64,000 bases of DNA from Mucilaginibacter aurantiaciroseus (GCF_024055595.1 NZ_JAMXOF010000002.1:682001-746000), one strand, 5' to 3'; shown: positions 1-9,143, counted from the first letter of the stretch. The notes: generated from the letters alone by a model not told the origin. Numbers and translations are program-made.

Positions 1-596
1 TACTATCATTTACTTTTAGTATTTCTGCTGGTAAAAACGATCAGCGAAGGCAATTGATCACAGAGGAAGCAAATGATATTGGTACCGTAATCTTAAGAAC
101 AGATCTCTATCCAGACAGTGCAAGATTGATGTTACGCGATTTATTGTCAACTTATATTAATGAAAGAATGGCTTACTACGCTGCAAACGATGATAATAAA
201 ATTATCATCAGCTTAAAAAAATCGAATACAACAAGTGCGCTGCTTTGGGGAATAGTAAGTGAACTCGCTCAAGATCCAAGTAATACTTTGCGCTCTCAAC
301 AAATGATACCTGCGTTAAATGCAATGATTGATATCGTTAGCACTAGAGACGCAGAAAGAAAAGCACACGTACCAGAATCGATCATCTGGTTGTTGTTTAC
401 TTTAACTTTGGCAGGGAGTTTTATCATTGGTTATGGAACAAAAGGTAAATTCAATTGGATAATGGTTTGGAGTTTTTCATTGATGACTGCTATTACAATT
501 TATCTGATTTTAGATCTCGATAGACCACGAAGAGGTATCATTAATATGGATGAGGCACATAGTAGTATAATTGAATTAAAAAAGTTGCTCAAATAG
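1..596 (+). CDS. DUF4239 (bestrophin-like) membrane protein, 3' part
   Basis: The gene is cut by the left window edge. The frame is open from base 3 and reads through a segment ending in RRQLITEEANDIGTVILRTD. That pattern of an Arg pair, a conserved Glu-Ala-Asn and a Leu-Arg-Asp run is typical of the DUF4239 bestrophin-like family. Two hydrophobic segments follow near the C-terminus (IIWLLFTLTLAGSFIIGYG and WIMVWSFSLMTAITIYLILD), then the family's DLDRPRRG motif. A TTG at 54 is only an internal codon, not the start. The function is unknown; the protein is expected in the inner membrane. The next gene is 130 bases downstream on the same strand. Confidence 0.7.
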   Translation, partial: LSFTFSISAGKNDQRRQLITEEANDIGTVILRTDLYPDSARLMLRDLLSTYINERMAYYAANDDNKIIISLKKSNTTSALLWGIVSELAQDPSNTLRSQQMIPALNAMIDIVSTRDAERKAHVPESIIWLLFTLTLAGSFIIGYGTKGKFNWIMVWSFSLMTAITIYLILDLDRPRRGIINMDEAHSSIIELKKLLK

Positions 597-725
597 TAAC
601 CAAAATATATTAGAACCAAAAAGCCCCACAATTTGTGAAGATTTTCGTGACCTCGATGGTATAAACTTGAACCAATTATTGGGGATTTGAGACTTTGAGT
701 CGTACCATTTCTGATTTGGGGCGAT

Positions 726-1718
726 ATGAATGGTACAGCAAGATTTTCTATGGATTTACCAGCAAAAAAAATAATAGCGGACAACAGGGAGATAATGGTA
801 GACAGCGAGGTTGTAAGAGTAATTAAGAATACCTTTTTTGCATACTTATTGTTATGCATGTCAGTTTCGATTTTAAAAGCACAGGAAACGCAAAAGAGAG
901 GCTTTTTAAATAGAAGTTATAGCATGGACGAACGATGGGAGTTAGACAGTGTAAATCATAAAGGACTTTTCTTGATCACTCCTTATAAACCTGTGTACAT
1001 TACAGCAGGTCGCTGGTCTAATAATCCAAATATTAAACCTATCAGCGAGAATCCGCTATTTACCCAACCTATAGCTATTAATTATAACAACTATGAAGCT
1101 AAATTTCAGTTTAGTTTTAAAATCAAAATAGCTCACAAGATTATCTGGAATCATGCCGATCTGTGGATTGCCTACACCCAAAAAGCACATTGGCAGATTT
1201 ATAATGCAAAATTATCAAGGCCTTTCCGTGAATTAAATTATGAGCCGGAAGTAATCTTAAATTTTGCTACAGATTATAAACTGTTGGGGTTGAATGGCCG
1301 GATGTTTTGAATTATATTGAACCATCAATCCAATGGTAGATCCCTTCCTCTTTCAAGAAGTTGGAATAGGATTATACTTCAGGCAGGCTTTGAACGGGAT
1401 AACTGGCAGCTTTTACTCCGGCCCTGGATAAGGTTAAAAGATGAAGAGGATGAAAACCCGGCGATATTAGACTATACTGGGCGCGGTGAAGCAGTTGTAG
1501 TATATAATAGGGGCAGGCATCAATTGTCATCAATTATTACTCATTCCTTAAAATTTAAAGATGGAGGAAGAGGTAGTATCATGTTGAGTTGGGCATTCCC
1601 TGTTATAGATAATCTCCGTGCACAACTACAGTTTTCGGACGGCTACGGGGAAACTTTGCAAGACTACAACCACAGACAAACAACATTCGGAATAAGTGTA
1701 ATATTGGTAGATTGGTAA
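726..1718 (+). pseudogene. pldA: Outer-membrane phospholipase A, split by an in-frame stop
   Basis: Both halves match OMPLA (phospholipase A1), an outer-membrane beta-barrel serine hydrolase of phospholipids. The first half has YTQKAHWQIYNAKLSRPFRE and NYEPEV. The second half has the active-site block NHQSNGRS, holding the catalytic His and Ser, then SRSWNRI. A single TGA at 1308-1310 separates them in the same frame, with only two codons (Ile-Ile) before the Leu-Asn-His block, so no shift is involved. The missing residue would be Trp (TGG) or Gly (GGA). The signal peptide (VIKNTFFAYLLLCMSVSILKA) suggests that the true start is the ATG at 795 rather than 726. The gene may be a dead allele, be read through, or contain a base-call error. 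Confidence 0.85.
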
Positions 1719-1785
1719 TAAATTTAAATGCGGAGATTTCCAGTATGGTTCTAAACACAAAAAAACCCGTTCTTTAATATTAAAG

Positions 1786-1868
1786 CTAAATTATCGTAAA
1801 AGGGATTTTTTTATTAATTCCTTTTAGTCCGGTAACTTCATATTTAGGTTCCATTATCATTGTTCCCT
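1786..1868 (-). pseudogene. 3' end of a destroyed paralog of the 3562-4041 lipoprotein
   Basis: The minus strand reads PQGTMIMEPKYEVTG, nearly identical to the C-terminal end (PQGTMIMERKYDVTG) of the lipoprotein at 3562-4041. The DNA similarity continues past the stop into a terminator-like region (about 1755-1800 against 3505-3560). The homology breaks abruptly at about 1868, where the IS982-type sequence starts. The original stop has also been lost to a small indel. Together with the copied upstream region at 2222-2325, this shows that a whole second copy of the lipoprotein locus once lay here. Confidence 0.75.
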
Positions 1869-2221
1869 GTGGGCGAGCATGCTGCATTGGCTTTAAAGAA
1901 ACTACCCATTGAGTTACCTGCTGAGATTGAGGTGTCTGCAGGTTTGGCTTATACCAATTACAAGATCGAAGACCTGCCAATGGAAAATGACCAGATCGCA
2001 TTAAAAGTGCACCCGAAATTAAATGCAAAAAGGAAAAGCAGCGGAAGTGCTGCCTTTATCAAAAACTATATGCGTAAAAGAGTGGAAACAACCATCAGTG
2101 AGATCAAAGGGCTTTTCCTTAGAAAGCTTAACGCGGTGACTTTTAAAAGCTGGTTATTAAAAATCACCCTGTTTATTTTCGTTTTTCCACTAAATAAAAT
2201 ACAACCTAACTAACAACTTGA
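1868..2221 (+). mobile_element. IS982-type transposase 3' remnant
   Basis: An open frame to 2213 encodes a Lys/Arg-rich C-terminal transposase segment with FIKNYMRKRVETTISEIK, then LFLRKLNAVTFKSWLLKI and a terminal LNKI. This is the layout of the IS982-family C-terminus, where the last catalytic Glu sits in the RK-x-E-T-x-x-S-x-I-K motif. The N-terminal half and its Asp residues are absent. The fragment replaces the body of the duplicated lipoprotein gene, whose 3' end and upstream region remain on either side. No inverted repeats or target duplication could be made out, so deletion after insertion is likely. Confidence 0.65.
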
Positions 2222-2325
2222 GTTAATTATTATTCTTCATCTTTTTTATTGATACAAAGGCAAGGCGAGTGTATTGCCACTGGTACTAGAATAAGACATT
2301 AAACTACCTGATTAAGACAGAATTA
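2222..2325. repeat. Diverged copy of the 4068-4170 promoter region
   Basis: This stretch matches the region upstream of the intact lipoprotein gene with scattered differences: TTGATACAAAGG, then the interrupted TATTGCCA and ACTAG segments, then AATAAGACATTAAACTACC. The -7 box readable on the minus strand in the intact copy (TACCTTTG) is TGCCTTTG here, and the inverted repeat beside it is broken. This fits a dead promoter of the destroyed copy. Confidence 0.7.
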
Positions 2326-3444
2326 TTGATATATATTCCTCATTCTGAAATTGAATTGGGTCATGATTTGTCTAGTTAGTTCCTGATACAAGTCATCATA
2401 CCCGGGTCTGTTATCAAAATTACCCTTTACAAGACTCCAGTCTTTATTATCCAAAGCCCTTGAATCTCCTGTGTACTTACCAGTTAAACTTTCCCAAGTA
2501 TACTGAGCAGGAATATGATCTGTAGCAATCATTTTCCCGGAAGCAGCATCTGTAATCTGATAATTCATGATTGCTCTGGAATTGATGACCCTTCTTGTGG
2601 CCTGGATAGTGGCAGATACCTTAATGGTACTATTGCTGCCGGCCATTTTATCATTTTTTATAGGAATTATTTTGGATACGGTATAAGAATAATTATTAGT
2701 GGCTAAGTTGCTAAACCAAAGATCATGCATGTTAAGTTCTATCAACTGGTCAATCCTCCTGTTTGCGGCCTGTCCATTATTAGTACTATAAAATTGGTAA
2801 TAATTTGAATTGCCAATCATATTGAGGTTCCATAAAATGTCCTTTTCAAAAAAGTTGCCATTGATGGTATAATAGCCAAAACGCTGATCTATTTTGGTAA
2901 CCATCACATTGGTAATGGCGGCATCATACGCTTGTTGTTTCTTTGTAATCACATCTTTATAACCCGGCACATAATCATCGGCTAATTTCAGATTGCTATA
3001 CGCTTTGCGGGCATTCATTCGATCGTTACGCTGCAACAAGGCAAGTCCCCTAATATAATGTGCATTTGCAGCATTTAAAGCTGCCTGATTTAATTCGACA
3101 TTATAGTCTTTAGGACTAAAATCATTTATGTTTTTTGCAGTTTGCTCAACGGCGTCGTACATCTTTTGTAGGGATACGTAGCCATTATAAATTCCAGCAA
3201 GTTGAGCCGCTTTTTTACCATTACCACTCTTTGCTACCGCTATGTCTTGTTCATATTTGGAAGAAGCTTCTTTATAAGCATCGGGAAGGATTTTTTTGGC
3301 ATTTGCATCTGAAGAATTCTTTTTGAGGTCACTGATTGCAGCATAAAAGGCTTTGTCATACTCGCCTTTGTCAAATAATTTCTGTGTGGATACACAAGAA
3401 GAGAGCAATAGCCCTAACAAGAAGAATATGAGAAAATTTTTCAT
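2323..3444 (-). CDS. Lipoprotein with tetratricopeptide-like N-terminal half
   Basis: The 373-residue protein has a lipoprotein signal (MKNFLIFFLLGLLLSSC, Cys 17). Residues 20-190 are an Ala/Lys/Tyr-rich helical stretch (DKGEYDKAFYAAISDLKK, ALNAANAHYIRGLALLQRND) that looks like TPR repeats. The second half is beta-rich and ends in a Gln/Arg/Asn-rich tail. I do not recognise a named family. It is probably anchored in the periplasm or outer membrane. It lies between the destroyed and the intact lipoprotein copies on the same strand, and its stop touches the copied promoter region of the dead copy. Confidence 0.75.
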   Translation of the reverse strand: MKNFLIFFLLGLLLSSCVSTQKLFDKGEYDKAFYAAISDLKKNSSDANAKKILPDAYKEASSKYEQDIAVAKSGNGKKAAQLAGIYNGYVSLQKMYDAVEQTAKNINDFSPKDYNVELNQAALNAANAHYIRGLALLQRNDRMNARKAYSNLKLADDYVPGYKDVITKKQQAYDAAITNVMVTKIDQRFGYYTINGNFFEKDILWNLNMIGNSNYYQFYSTNNGQAANRRIDQLIELNMHDLWFSNLATNNYSYTVSKIIPIKNDKMAGSNSTIKVSATIQATRRVINSRAIMNYQITDAASGKMIATDHIPAQYTWESLTGKYTGDSRALDNKDWSLVKGNFDNRPGYDDLYQELTRQIMTQFNFRMRNIYQ

Positions 3445-3506
3445 TTTTATGAGAATAAATTAAGATAACTAAAGATAAGCAAATGCAGGATAGAATATTA
3501 AACATT

Positions 3507-3541
3507 AAAAAAACCCGCACTTTAATATTAAAGCGCAGGTT
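3507..3541 (-). terminator. Rho-independent terminator of the lipoprotein gene
   Basis: Read on the minus strand, the stem AACCTGCGCTTTAA pairs with TTAAAGTGCGGGTT and is followed by a run of T. It lies just past the stop at 3562. A similar but weaker structure follows the dead copy at about 1755-1790. Confidence 0.75.
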
Positions 3542-3561
3542 AACGTAAAAAGAATTTTTTA

Positions 3562-4041
3562 TTAATTCCTTTCTATTCCGGTAACGTCGTATTTGCGTTC
3601 CATTATCATTGTTCCCTGTGGGCTGCTCACTTTAAATTCATCAGCAGGTGCGGTAGCAATTATTTTCCCCTCGGCATTCAGTAAAACCGCAGATCGGATG
3701 GTTAAAGTTGTACCAGCTTTAAAAGTAAATACTTTTTGATCAATGGTAGTAGCTTTGGCAACAGTTGATGAAAGGATTAACTCTGCTTCCTTTAATACAG
3801 GCAAAGTGATGCCATTGTCTTTTACTCCATATACTACTTTTAAAGTAGTTGCATTACTTAGGTCAACTGCTTTGCCGTCGGCAGATTTTGGTGAAGCCGC
3901 ATTGCTGCTAAAAGTAAATTTTACATTGGTTACTGCATTTACTGATTCAGGAACAGCTTCATTATCCTTTTTACAAGCTGTAAATAATACTGGAAGAGTT
4001 AAAGCAACTATTGCTAACATTTTTCTTACATTGGTTTTCAT
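3562..4041 (-). CDS. Small lipoprotein of unknown function
   Basis: The 159-residue protein starts with MKTNVRKMLAIVALTLPVLF and the lipobox TAC-KKDNE, a typical Bacteroidota lipoprotein signal with acidic residues after the Cys. The rest is a short beta-rich domain with many Ala, Thr and Val and a C-terminal PQGTMIMERKYDVTG motif. I recognise no family. It has its own promoter (4101-4135) and terminator. A second copy of the locus existed at 1786-2325 and was destroyed by insertion, so the gene was once duplicated together with its control region. Confidence 0.75.
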   Translation of the reverse strand: MKTNVRKMLAIVALTLPVLFTACKKDNEAVPESVNAVTNVKFTFSSNAASPKSADGKAVDLSNATTLKVVYGVKDNGITLPVLKEAELILSSTVAKATTIDQKVFTFKAGTTLTIRSAVLLNAEGKIIATAPADEFKVSSPQGTMIMERKYDVTGIERN

Positions 4042-4100
4042 AATTTCTAATTTTAATTCGTGTTTAATTAATCATTATTCTTTTATCTTTTTTGTTGATA

Positions 4101-4135
4101 CAAAGGTAAGGCTGGTATATTGCCAGATATACCAG
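4101..4135 (-). promoter_or_regulatory. -7 box and adjoining inverted repeat upstream of the lipoprotein gene
   Basis: On the minus strand TACCTTTG (4108-4101) fits the Bacteroidota -7 consensus TAnnTTTG. Directly upstream, CTGGTATAT (4112-4120) and ATATACCAG (4127-4135) form a 9 bp inverted repeat with a 6-base spacer, placed between the -7 and -33 positions where a regulator would block or assist polymerase. The two AraC-type genes just upstream are natural candidates to act here, but that is inference. Confidence 0.55.
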
Positions 4136-4171
4136 AATAAGACATTAAACTACCGGATTAAGACAGAACTG

Positions 4172-5164
4172 CTAAATACCTGCTTTGATGAATATCTCTT
4201 GAGGAAGCGATGCGAATGCCTTTTTATAAGCTTCAGAGAAATATCCAGGTTTGCTGTAGCCAACTTCAATGGACACTTCCCTAATTGAATTGAAGTTGCC
4301 GCTTTGAAGTAAGTTTTGGGCCAGCAGAAGTTTTTCTTGGAGAAAAAAACCGTTAGGACTGCCCTTCACAACCTTTTTGAACAATAGCTTATATTTAGAC
4401 TCAGACATACCTGCCATTTCAGCAAGTACACTTACGCCAGGAAAATCTAAAAACAAGTTACCCATCAAATATTCGGCGGTTTTTAAAATGCCTGAAGTAT
4501 CAGCTGGTGACAGTTTTTGAATAATGGGTTCAAAGTTTCTTACCCTTTTAACTAGGTAGGTGAGGGCCTTTAATGCAGTACCTTTGAGTAGCAATTCAAA
4601 TAAAGAGTCATCAAAGCTGTAGGCTTTTAAGGGCTGTAGTAAAATCCTGGTATTGCTATCGATATGACTATAGAAAAACAGGGTGTTTTTGGAATCATCA
4701 AAAAGATCTTCTACAACTGCTTGTGGTTTAGTCTTACCCATAAGCGACTTAAGTAAATGTTTGCTAATAAAAAGCCTAAGACTACAATACCGTTGATGAA
4801 GGGCTGGAATCAGTGTACTTTCCGTACTGCAATCCATAAATCCCATTCCAAGTTTTGACTGATAACCAATCTTGTGATCGGTGCCATTTACGACGTGACT
4901 GCTAATCTCTTCGCTCATATCATAATAAACAATATAAAATGAGTCATTGGCGGCCATACGGGTCATTGAAATTGGCACACTAAAAGTTAGGTCCATAAAC
5001 AGTAAAGACAGGCCAGGCATTACTTCCAAAAAAACAGACCCTCCATTGCCAATATCTTTGGGTAGCAATAACAATTTATCATTGATCAGCTTAGCGCCCA
5101 AAGCATTGGCAATTTGCTGCTGCCATACTGGGTTTAACGAGTAATGATGTCTGATACTGATCAT
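4172..5164 (-). CDS. AraC-family transcriptional regulator
   Basis: This is a 330-residue protein. The C-terminal 100 residues carry the two helix-turn-helix units of the AraC/XylS family (FPGVSVLAEMAGMSESKYKL then SIREVSIEVGYSKPGYFSEA), ending with YKKAFASLPQEI. The N-terminal 220 residues form a beta-rich sensing region unlike the classical arabinose-binding cupin, so the ligand is unknown. The start overlaps the stop of the upstream regulator by 4 bases (ATGA), which indicates translational coupling. The two regulators are paralogs by layout and motif spacing. Likely targets are the lipoprotein genes just downstream. Confidence 0.85.
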   Translation of the reverse strand: MISIRHHYSLNPVWQQQIANALGAKLINDKLLLLPKDIGNGGSVFLEVMPGLSLLFMDLTFSVPISMTRMAANDSFYIVYYDMSEEISSHVVNGTDHKIGYQSKLGMGFMDCSTESTLIPALHQRYCSLRLFISKHLLKSLMGKTKPQAVVEDLFDDSKNTLFFYSHIDSNTRILLQPLKAYSFDDSLFELLLKGTALKALTYLVKRVRNFEPIIQKLSPADTSGILKTAEYLMGNLFLDFPGVSVLAEMAGMSESKYKLLFKKVVKGSPNGFFLQEKLLLAQNLLQSGNFNSIREVSIEVGYSKPGYFSEAYKKAFASLPQEIFIKAGI

Positions 5165-6141
5165 AGATAACTCAGGTGTTCTTTTGGTGCCACCCCGAAA
5201 GAGGTTTTGAAGAGCTCTGTAAAGTGAGAGGCATTGGCGAAATTAAAATGAACTGCAACTTCCCCAACACTATGCTGGCCGTTTTCTAACATTTTTTTGG
5301 CAAAAGATAATTTATTGTTTAAGAAAAAGGCGTTGGGACTTAGCCCCGTGATTTTCTTAAATAAAGATTTATAACGGGTTTCAGACATGCAGGCTTCACT
5401 GGCCAACGAAGAGATTCCTGGAAAAGCTTCCGTGATTAGATCAAGTAGTACGGATTGGGAACTAATAATAGCTGCAAGGTCTTCTTTAACTACTTTTTCA
5501 ATCAAAATTTCTTGCTGGCTACTTTGTTCAACATAATCGTTCAACAAGCAATACACAGTACCTTTCAAAAAGATATCATACAAGGGATCATCCATTTCCA
5601 TTTTCCTTAATTCATCAATCAGCCACCATGCATTATTGCTCATCCTTTCATACCGGATAAAGGTGTTTTGCTCCTGATCAAAAATAGCATTTACTACATC
5701 TTGGAACTGAGGTAACTGTGCCAAATAATTTTTAAATGCTTCCTTGGAAACAAAAATACAGAGCATATAAGTTTTAGCGCCTTGTTTAATGATGTATTCC
5801 GAGTCAAGACTACTATCCATAATTGTCAGATTGTAATCCCATCTGCCAACTGATCTGGAAACCTCATCTATCACATGTATTGCATCCCCTTCGGTAAGAT
5901 TATAATAAATCCCAATAAAATCAACCCTAGTATTGCGTTGGTGAAAAGTGACAGATTGATTATAAGTAACATCGATTACCTGCACTGTTGTGAATGGACT
6001 TACCGGCAATACATAGCGAATGCCGCTATGCACTTCATCAGGGATTTTTAGATAATTGCCATCAATATATCCATCCAGCTGTTTAGCCAGATTCTCTTTC
6101 CAAAATAATTCAACGGCATATTCATGAGTAATTTCTTTCAT
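5161..6141 (-). CDS. AraC-family transcriptional regulator, first of a tandem pair
   Basis: The 326-residue protein has the same plan as its downstream neighbour: a long N-terminal sensing region and a C-terminal AraC HTH domain (FPGISSLASEACMSETRYKS, then VGEVAVHFNFANASHFTELF and FKTSFGVAPKEHLSYL). Shared motifs SE-S/T-x-YK-x-LFKK and SPN-x-FFL mark the pair as an old duplication. The two genes overlap by 4 bases and probably act together, perhaps as a heterodimer. The region upstream (6142-6504) holds no gene, only an IS21-type relic. Confidence 0.85.
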   Translation of the reverse strand: MKEITHEYAVELFWKENLAKQLDGYIDGNYLKIPDEVHSGIRYVLPVSPFTTVQVIDVTYNQSVTFHQRNTRVDFIGIYYNLTEGDAIHVIDEVSRSVGRWDYNLTIMDSSLDSEYIIKQGAKTYMLCIFVSKEAFKNYLAQLPQFQDVVNAIFDQEQNTFIRYERMSNNAWWLIDELRKMEMDDPLYDIFLKGTVYCLLNDYVEQSSQQEILIEKVVKEDLAAIISSQSVLLDLITEAFPGISSLASEACMSETRYKSLFKKITGLSPNAFFLNNKLSFAKKMLENGQHSVGEVAVHFNFANASHFTELFKTSFGVAPKEHLSYL

Positions 6142-6313
6142 TTAGCCATTGGGTAAGTAATATTAAGAAAGCGAAGAAATCAAAAAAACGCCCCGTAGTT
6201 TAACGGCACTTATTGTAAAAGTATCAAATATTATGCGGATATCTATTTTGTAAATTTTGAATTGTTTGCCATTATTGTAGTTCTTGAATCTCTTATTCAA
6301 TAAAATATCCGAT

Positions 6314-6483
6314 TGGAGATTCCGTATCTATTGACCATGCGATTCCGTGCGCCTCAGAGCAGCGATTTGTGTAAGCAGGTAGAAAAAATGAAATTAATAA
6401 TCAAGGATTTAATATGATCAAAAGGTTCCGGAATCGTCTGCCTGACATTCCGGAACGAGATGTTAATGGCAGCGGAATATCCA
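6314..6483. mobile_element. 170 bp relic carrying both ends of an IS21-type element
   Basis: The left edge begins TGGAGATTCCG, then TATTGACCATGCGATTCCG. The right edge, read inward on the other strand, begins TGGATATTCCG, then CATTAACA and GTTCCGGAATG. Multiple spaced copies of ATTCCG and TTGACC at both ends are typical of IS21-family termini, and the same motif set recurs at 16245-16320. The istA/istB genes are absent, so this is an internally deleted, MITE-like remnant. The rest of the 6142-6504 gap holds nothing else that I can name. Confidence 0.5.
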
Positions 6484-6504
6484 TATTAGTATCGTGAAGT
6501 TGAA

Positions 6505-8979
6505 TTATCGCGTTATTAGCTCATATGTTTTCCCTTTTTGTGTAGGAAAAGACATCACGTAGCCATTTTTTGTTAACTCAGTATTGAGGTTCAGTCCTTT
6601 GACTTTTACAGGAATACCCGTTCTTATTTTGCATGTATTTCCTACAAGCGATTTTATCTCTGCATAGGTCAATTTGTTATTACTCCACTTCATAGATACT
6701 TTAAAACCACCTCTGGCTTTAAGTCCTTTTACCACTCCCTGCATCCATGCATCCGGGAGTGCCGGCAACAGATGTATTTCGTTCAAATGGCTTTGGATAA
6801 GCATTTCTGCCATTCCAGCCGTTCCACCAAAATTGCCGTCAATCTGAAAAGGTGGATGTGCATCAAACAAATTAGGATAAGTACCGCCGGCGTTAGACAT
6901 TTCTGTTGTGGTGACGTTTGTCGCTTTTAACAATTGACGGAGTAGTTTATAAGTATGGTTTCCATCCAGCAGTCTGGCCCAAAAATTCATCTTCCAAGCT
7001 ATACTCCAGCCGGTACCATCGTCTCCACGTATCTCAAGTGTTTTTTTTGCCGCATTAGCAAATTCCGGGGTGCTGATGGGAGATATCTGCCTTCCGGGGT
7101 GTAAACCAAACAGATGAGAGACATGACGATGCTGCGGCTCAATGTCTTCCCAATCTTTATACCATTCCTGCAGGTTTCCTTTATCTCCAATATGTAGCGG
7201 ATACAATTTCTTTTTCTTCTCTATCAGCAATTTCTGGAAATCCTGGTCCATACCAAGTTCTTTGGAAGCATCAATCAGGTTGGTAAACAAATCCCAGATG
7301 ATAGACATGTCCATAGTAGTCGCCATTGATATGCCTGCACTTTTATCTTTGGCATAAATGAAGTCATTTTCTGGAGATGAAGATGGCGCTGTTACCAGAT
7401 ATCCGTCTTTATCTTCCACCAACCAGTCGAGGCTAAAAAGAGCAGCCCCTTTCATTAATGGATAAGCGGTTTCTTTAAGAAATTTTTTATTTCCGGTAAA
7501 ACGGTAATGCTCCCATAAATGCTGGCTCAACCAGTTTCCTCCCATCACCCAGTTAGCCCACTTGGGGTCTCCCTGGCCTTTATCGCCAACAGGATTTGAA
7601 AGCGCCCAAATGTCAGAATTGTGATGGGCTACCCAGCCATTCATATTATAAAATTCCTTAGCTGTTGTTTTTCCGGTTTTAGCAATACCCTTTATCAGGT
7701 CAAATAATGGCTCATGCATTTCGGAGAGGTTAGTTACTTCAGCCGGCCAGTAGTTCATTTGGGTATTAATATTAATGGTATAATTTGAACTCCAGGGTGC
7801 TCGCAATTCTTTATTCCAGATTCCCTGCAGGTTTGCCGCCGTACCCCCAGGCCTTGAACTGGAAATAAGCAAATAACGGCCATATTGAAAATACAAGGTT
7901 TCCAATCCCGGATCCTGGCCACCTTTGGTGTAACCTATTAATCGTTCATCAGTAGGCAATGAATAATTTGTGTTGAGGGGATTGTTTTTTATGATAAGAG
8001 TTACCCGGTTAAAATATTTATGATAATCGGATAAATGGGTTTTCAACAAGTTTGTAAACGGTTTTTGCGTTGCAGCATTCAGGTACTGTTGTGCCAATTT
8101 GCTTTCATCTTTACCTTCTAAATCAGGGCATTTATCAAAGCCATTAAAACTGGTTGCAGCAGAAAGCAATATTAACACTTCTGAGGCATTTTTAACATCA
8201 ATACCATTAGTATCTGTTTGAACAGTACCGTCATTACTTAAGGCCTTTACCCGTAACTCATAGCGCATACCGTTACATGAATCGGAGTTTTCATACTTAA
8301 CCGGTTCTTTATTTGGATTGTAATAAACTGGATCAACGTGTGATGGCGCTTTACCTTTCATGACTAGTTCATTTTTACTGACTACCATATTTTTATAGTT
8401 TAAAAGGCTTTTTGTTCCTACTTTAAAGGTCAGTTGTTTGGGTTTATCCGCAGTAAGGCGGATGACAATAACTTGGTCTGGCGCTGATGCAAATACCTGA
8501 CGGGTAAATTCTGTTCCATCTATTTTAAACCGTGTAGTTGTTATAGCATCCTGAATATTTAAATCGCGATAATAAGATGCGGGTGAAGCATCCTTAAAGG
8601 CTTGTTTAATTACTAAATCGCCAAGAGGCAAATATGATTGGGAATATAAACCCTGCATCTTCTTGCTTAGTTTTGCTGCAAGCGAATAATCCTGGTTTTT
8701 AAGTAAGGCTTCCCTTATTTGCGGTAAGTAGGTATGCGCCTCAGGATTTACATTTGTTTTAACCGGGCCACCAGACCATAAAGTACTTTCATTTAGCTGG
8801 ATGATTTCTTCATCCACTTTTCCAAATACCATAGCACCCAAGCGGCCATTACCCAAGGGTAAAGCTTCCGTCCAGGTTGTGGCGGGTTGCTTGTACCAGA
8901 GTTTGGTATTTGATTGTGCGAATAAAAGATTTATTGAAATAAATAAAACTATTGTAATTAAATAAATTTTTTTTAACAC
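6505..8979 (-). CDS. GH95 alpha-L-fucosidase
   Basis: This is an 824-residue secreted glycoside hydrolase with a signal peptide (to about Ala 21). GH95 enzymes remove alpha-1,2-linked fucose (some act on galactose) with inversion. The family's key residues are present: Asn403 and Asn405 in TININTQMNYWPAE, acid Glu537 in APSSSPENDF, and Asp714 in FQIDGNFGGTAGM. The N-terminal beta domain (LWYKQPATTWTEALPLGNG), the (alpha/alpha)6 barrel and the C-terminal beta domain are all full length. The start codon is GTG, 12 bases after the stop of a short relict frame on the same strand, which suggests a lost upstream partner. The divergent LacI regulator and two operator-like sites upstream suggest sugar control. 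Confidence 0.92.
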   Translation of the reverse strand: MLKKIYLITIVLFISINLLFAQSNTKLWYKQPATTWTEALPLGNGRLGAMVFGKVDEEIIQLNESTLWSGGPVKTNVNPEAHTYLPQIREALLKNQDYSLAAKLSKKMQGLYSQSYLPLGDLVIKQAFKDASPASYYRDLNIQDAITTTRFKIDGTEFTRQVFASAPDQVIVIRLTADKPKQLTFKVGTKSLLNYKNMVVSKNELVMKGKAPSHVDPVYYNPNKEPVKYENSDSCNGMRYELRVKALSNDGTVQTDTNGIDVKNASEVLILLSAATSFNGFDKCPDLEGKDESKLAQQYLNAATQKPFTNLLKTHLSDYHKYFNRVTLIIKNNPLNTNYSLPTDERLIGYTKGGQDPGLETLYFQYGRYLLISSSRPGGTAANLQGIWNKELRAPWSSNYTININTQMNYWPAEVTNLSEMHEPLFDLIKGIAKTGKTTAKEFYNMNGWVAHHNSDIWALSNPVGDKGQGDPKWANWVMGGNWLSQHLWEHYRFTGNKKFLKETAYPLMKGAALFSLDWLVEDKDGYLVTAPSSSPENDFIYAKDKSAGISMATTMDMSIIWDLFTNLIDASKELGMDQDFQKLLIEKKKKLYPLHIGDKGNLQEWYKDWEDIEPQHRHVSHLFGLHPGRQISPISTPEFANAAKKTLEIRGDDGTGWSIAWKMNFWARLLDGNHTYKLLRQLLKATNVTTTEMSNAGGTYPNLFDAHPPFQIDGNFGGTAGMAEMLIQSHLNEIHLLPALPDAWMQGVVKGLKARGGFKVSMKWSNNKLTYAEIKSLVGNTCKIRTGIPVKVKGLNLNTELTKNGYVMSFPTQKGKTYELITR

Positions 8980-8990
8980 GATGTAAAATA

Positions 8991-9143
8991 TTAATGATGC
9001 ATTTCAGCAATTTTTTTATTTTGATATATAATAACCGGGGTGCTGTAATTTATTGAAATAACTATTTTTCCATCATCTATCTTTATAGGCATAGCCTTTC
9101 TGTGATCTACATACAAAGCCCAGTCATCCACACTACTTTTTGA
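8991..9143 (-). pseudogene. Short coding relict directly upstream of the GH95 gene
   Basis: The minus strand is open from after the TAA at 9146-9144 to the TAA at 8993-8991. It reads SVDDWALYVDHRKAMPIKI and then a beta-rich tail ending IIYQNKKIAEMHH. The composition looks like a genuine protein C-terminus. The only starts inside it are GTG or a late ATG. It ends 12 bases before the GH95 start, as the last gene of an operon partner would. I cannot name the family. Confidence 0.4.

Noticed and set aside
500..859. Minus-strand frame of 119 residues
   Set aside because: It overlaps the DUF4239 gene and the OMPLA start, has no family features and looks like antisense chance.
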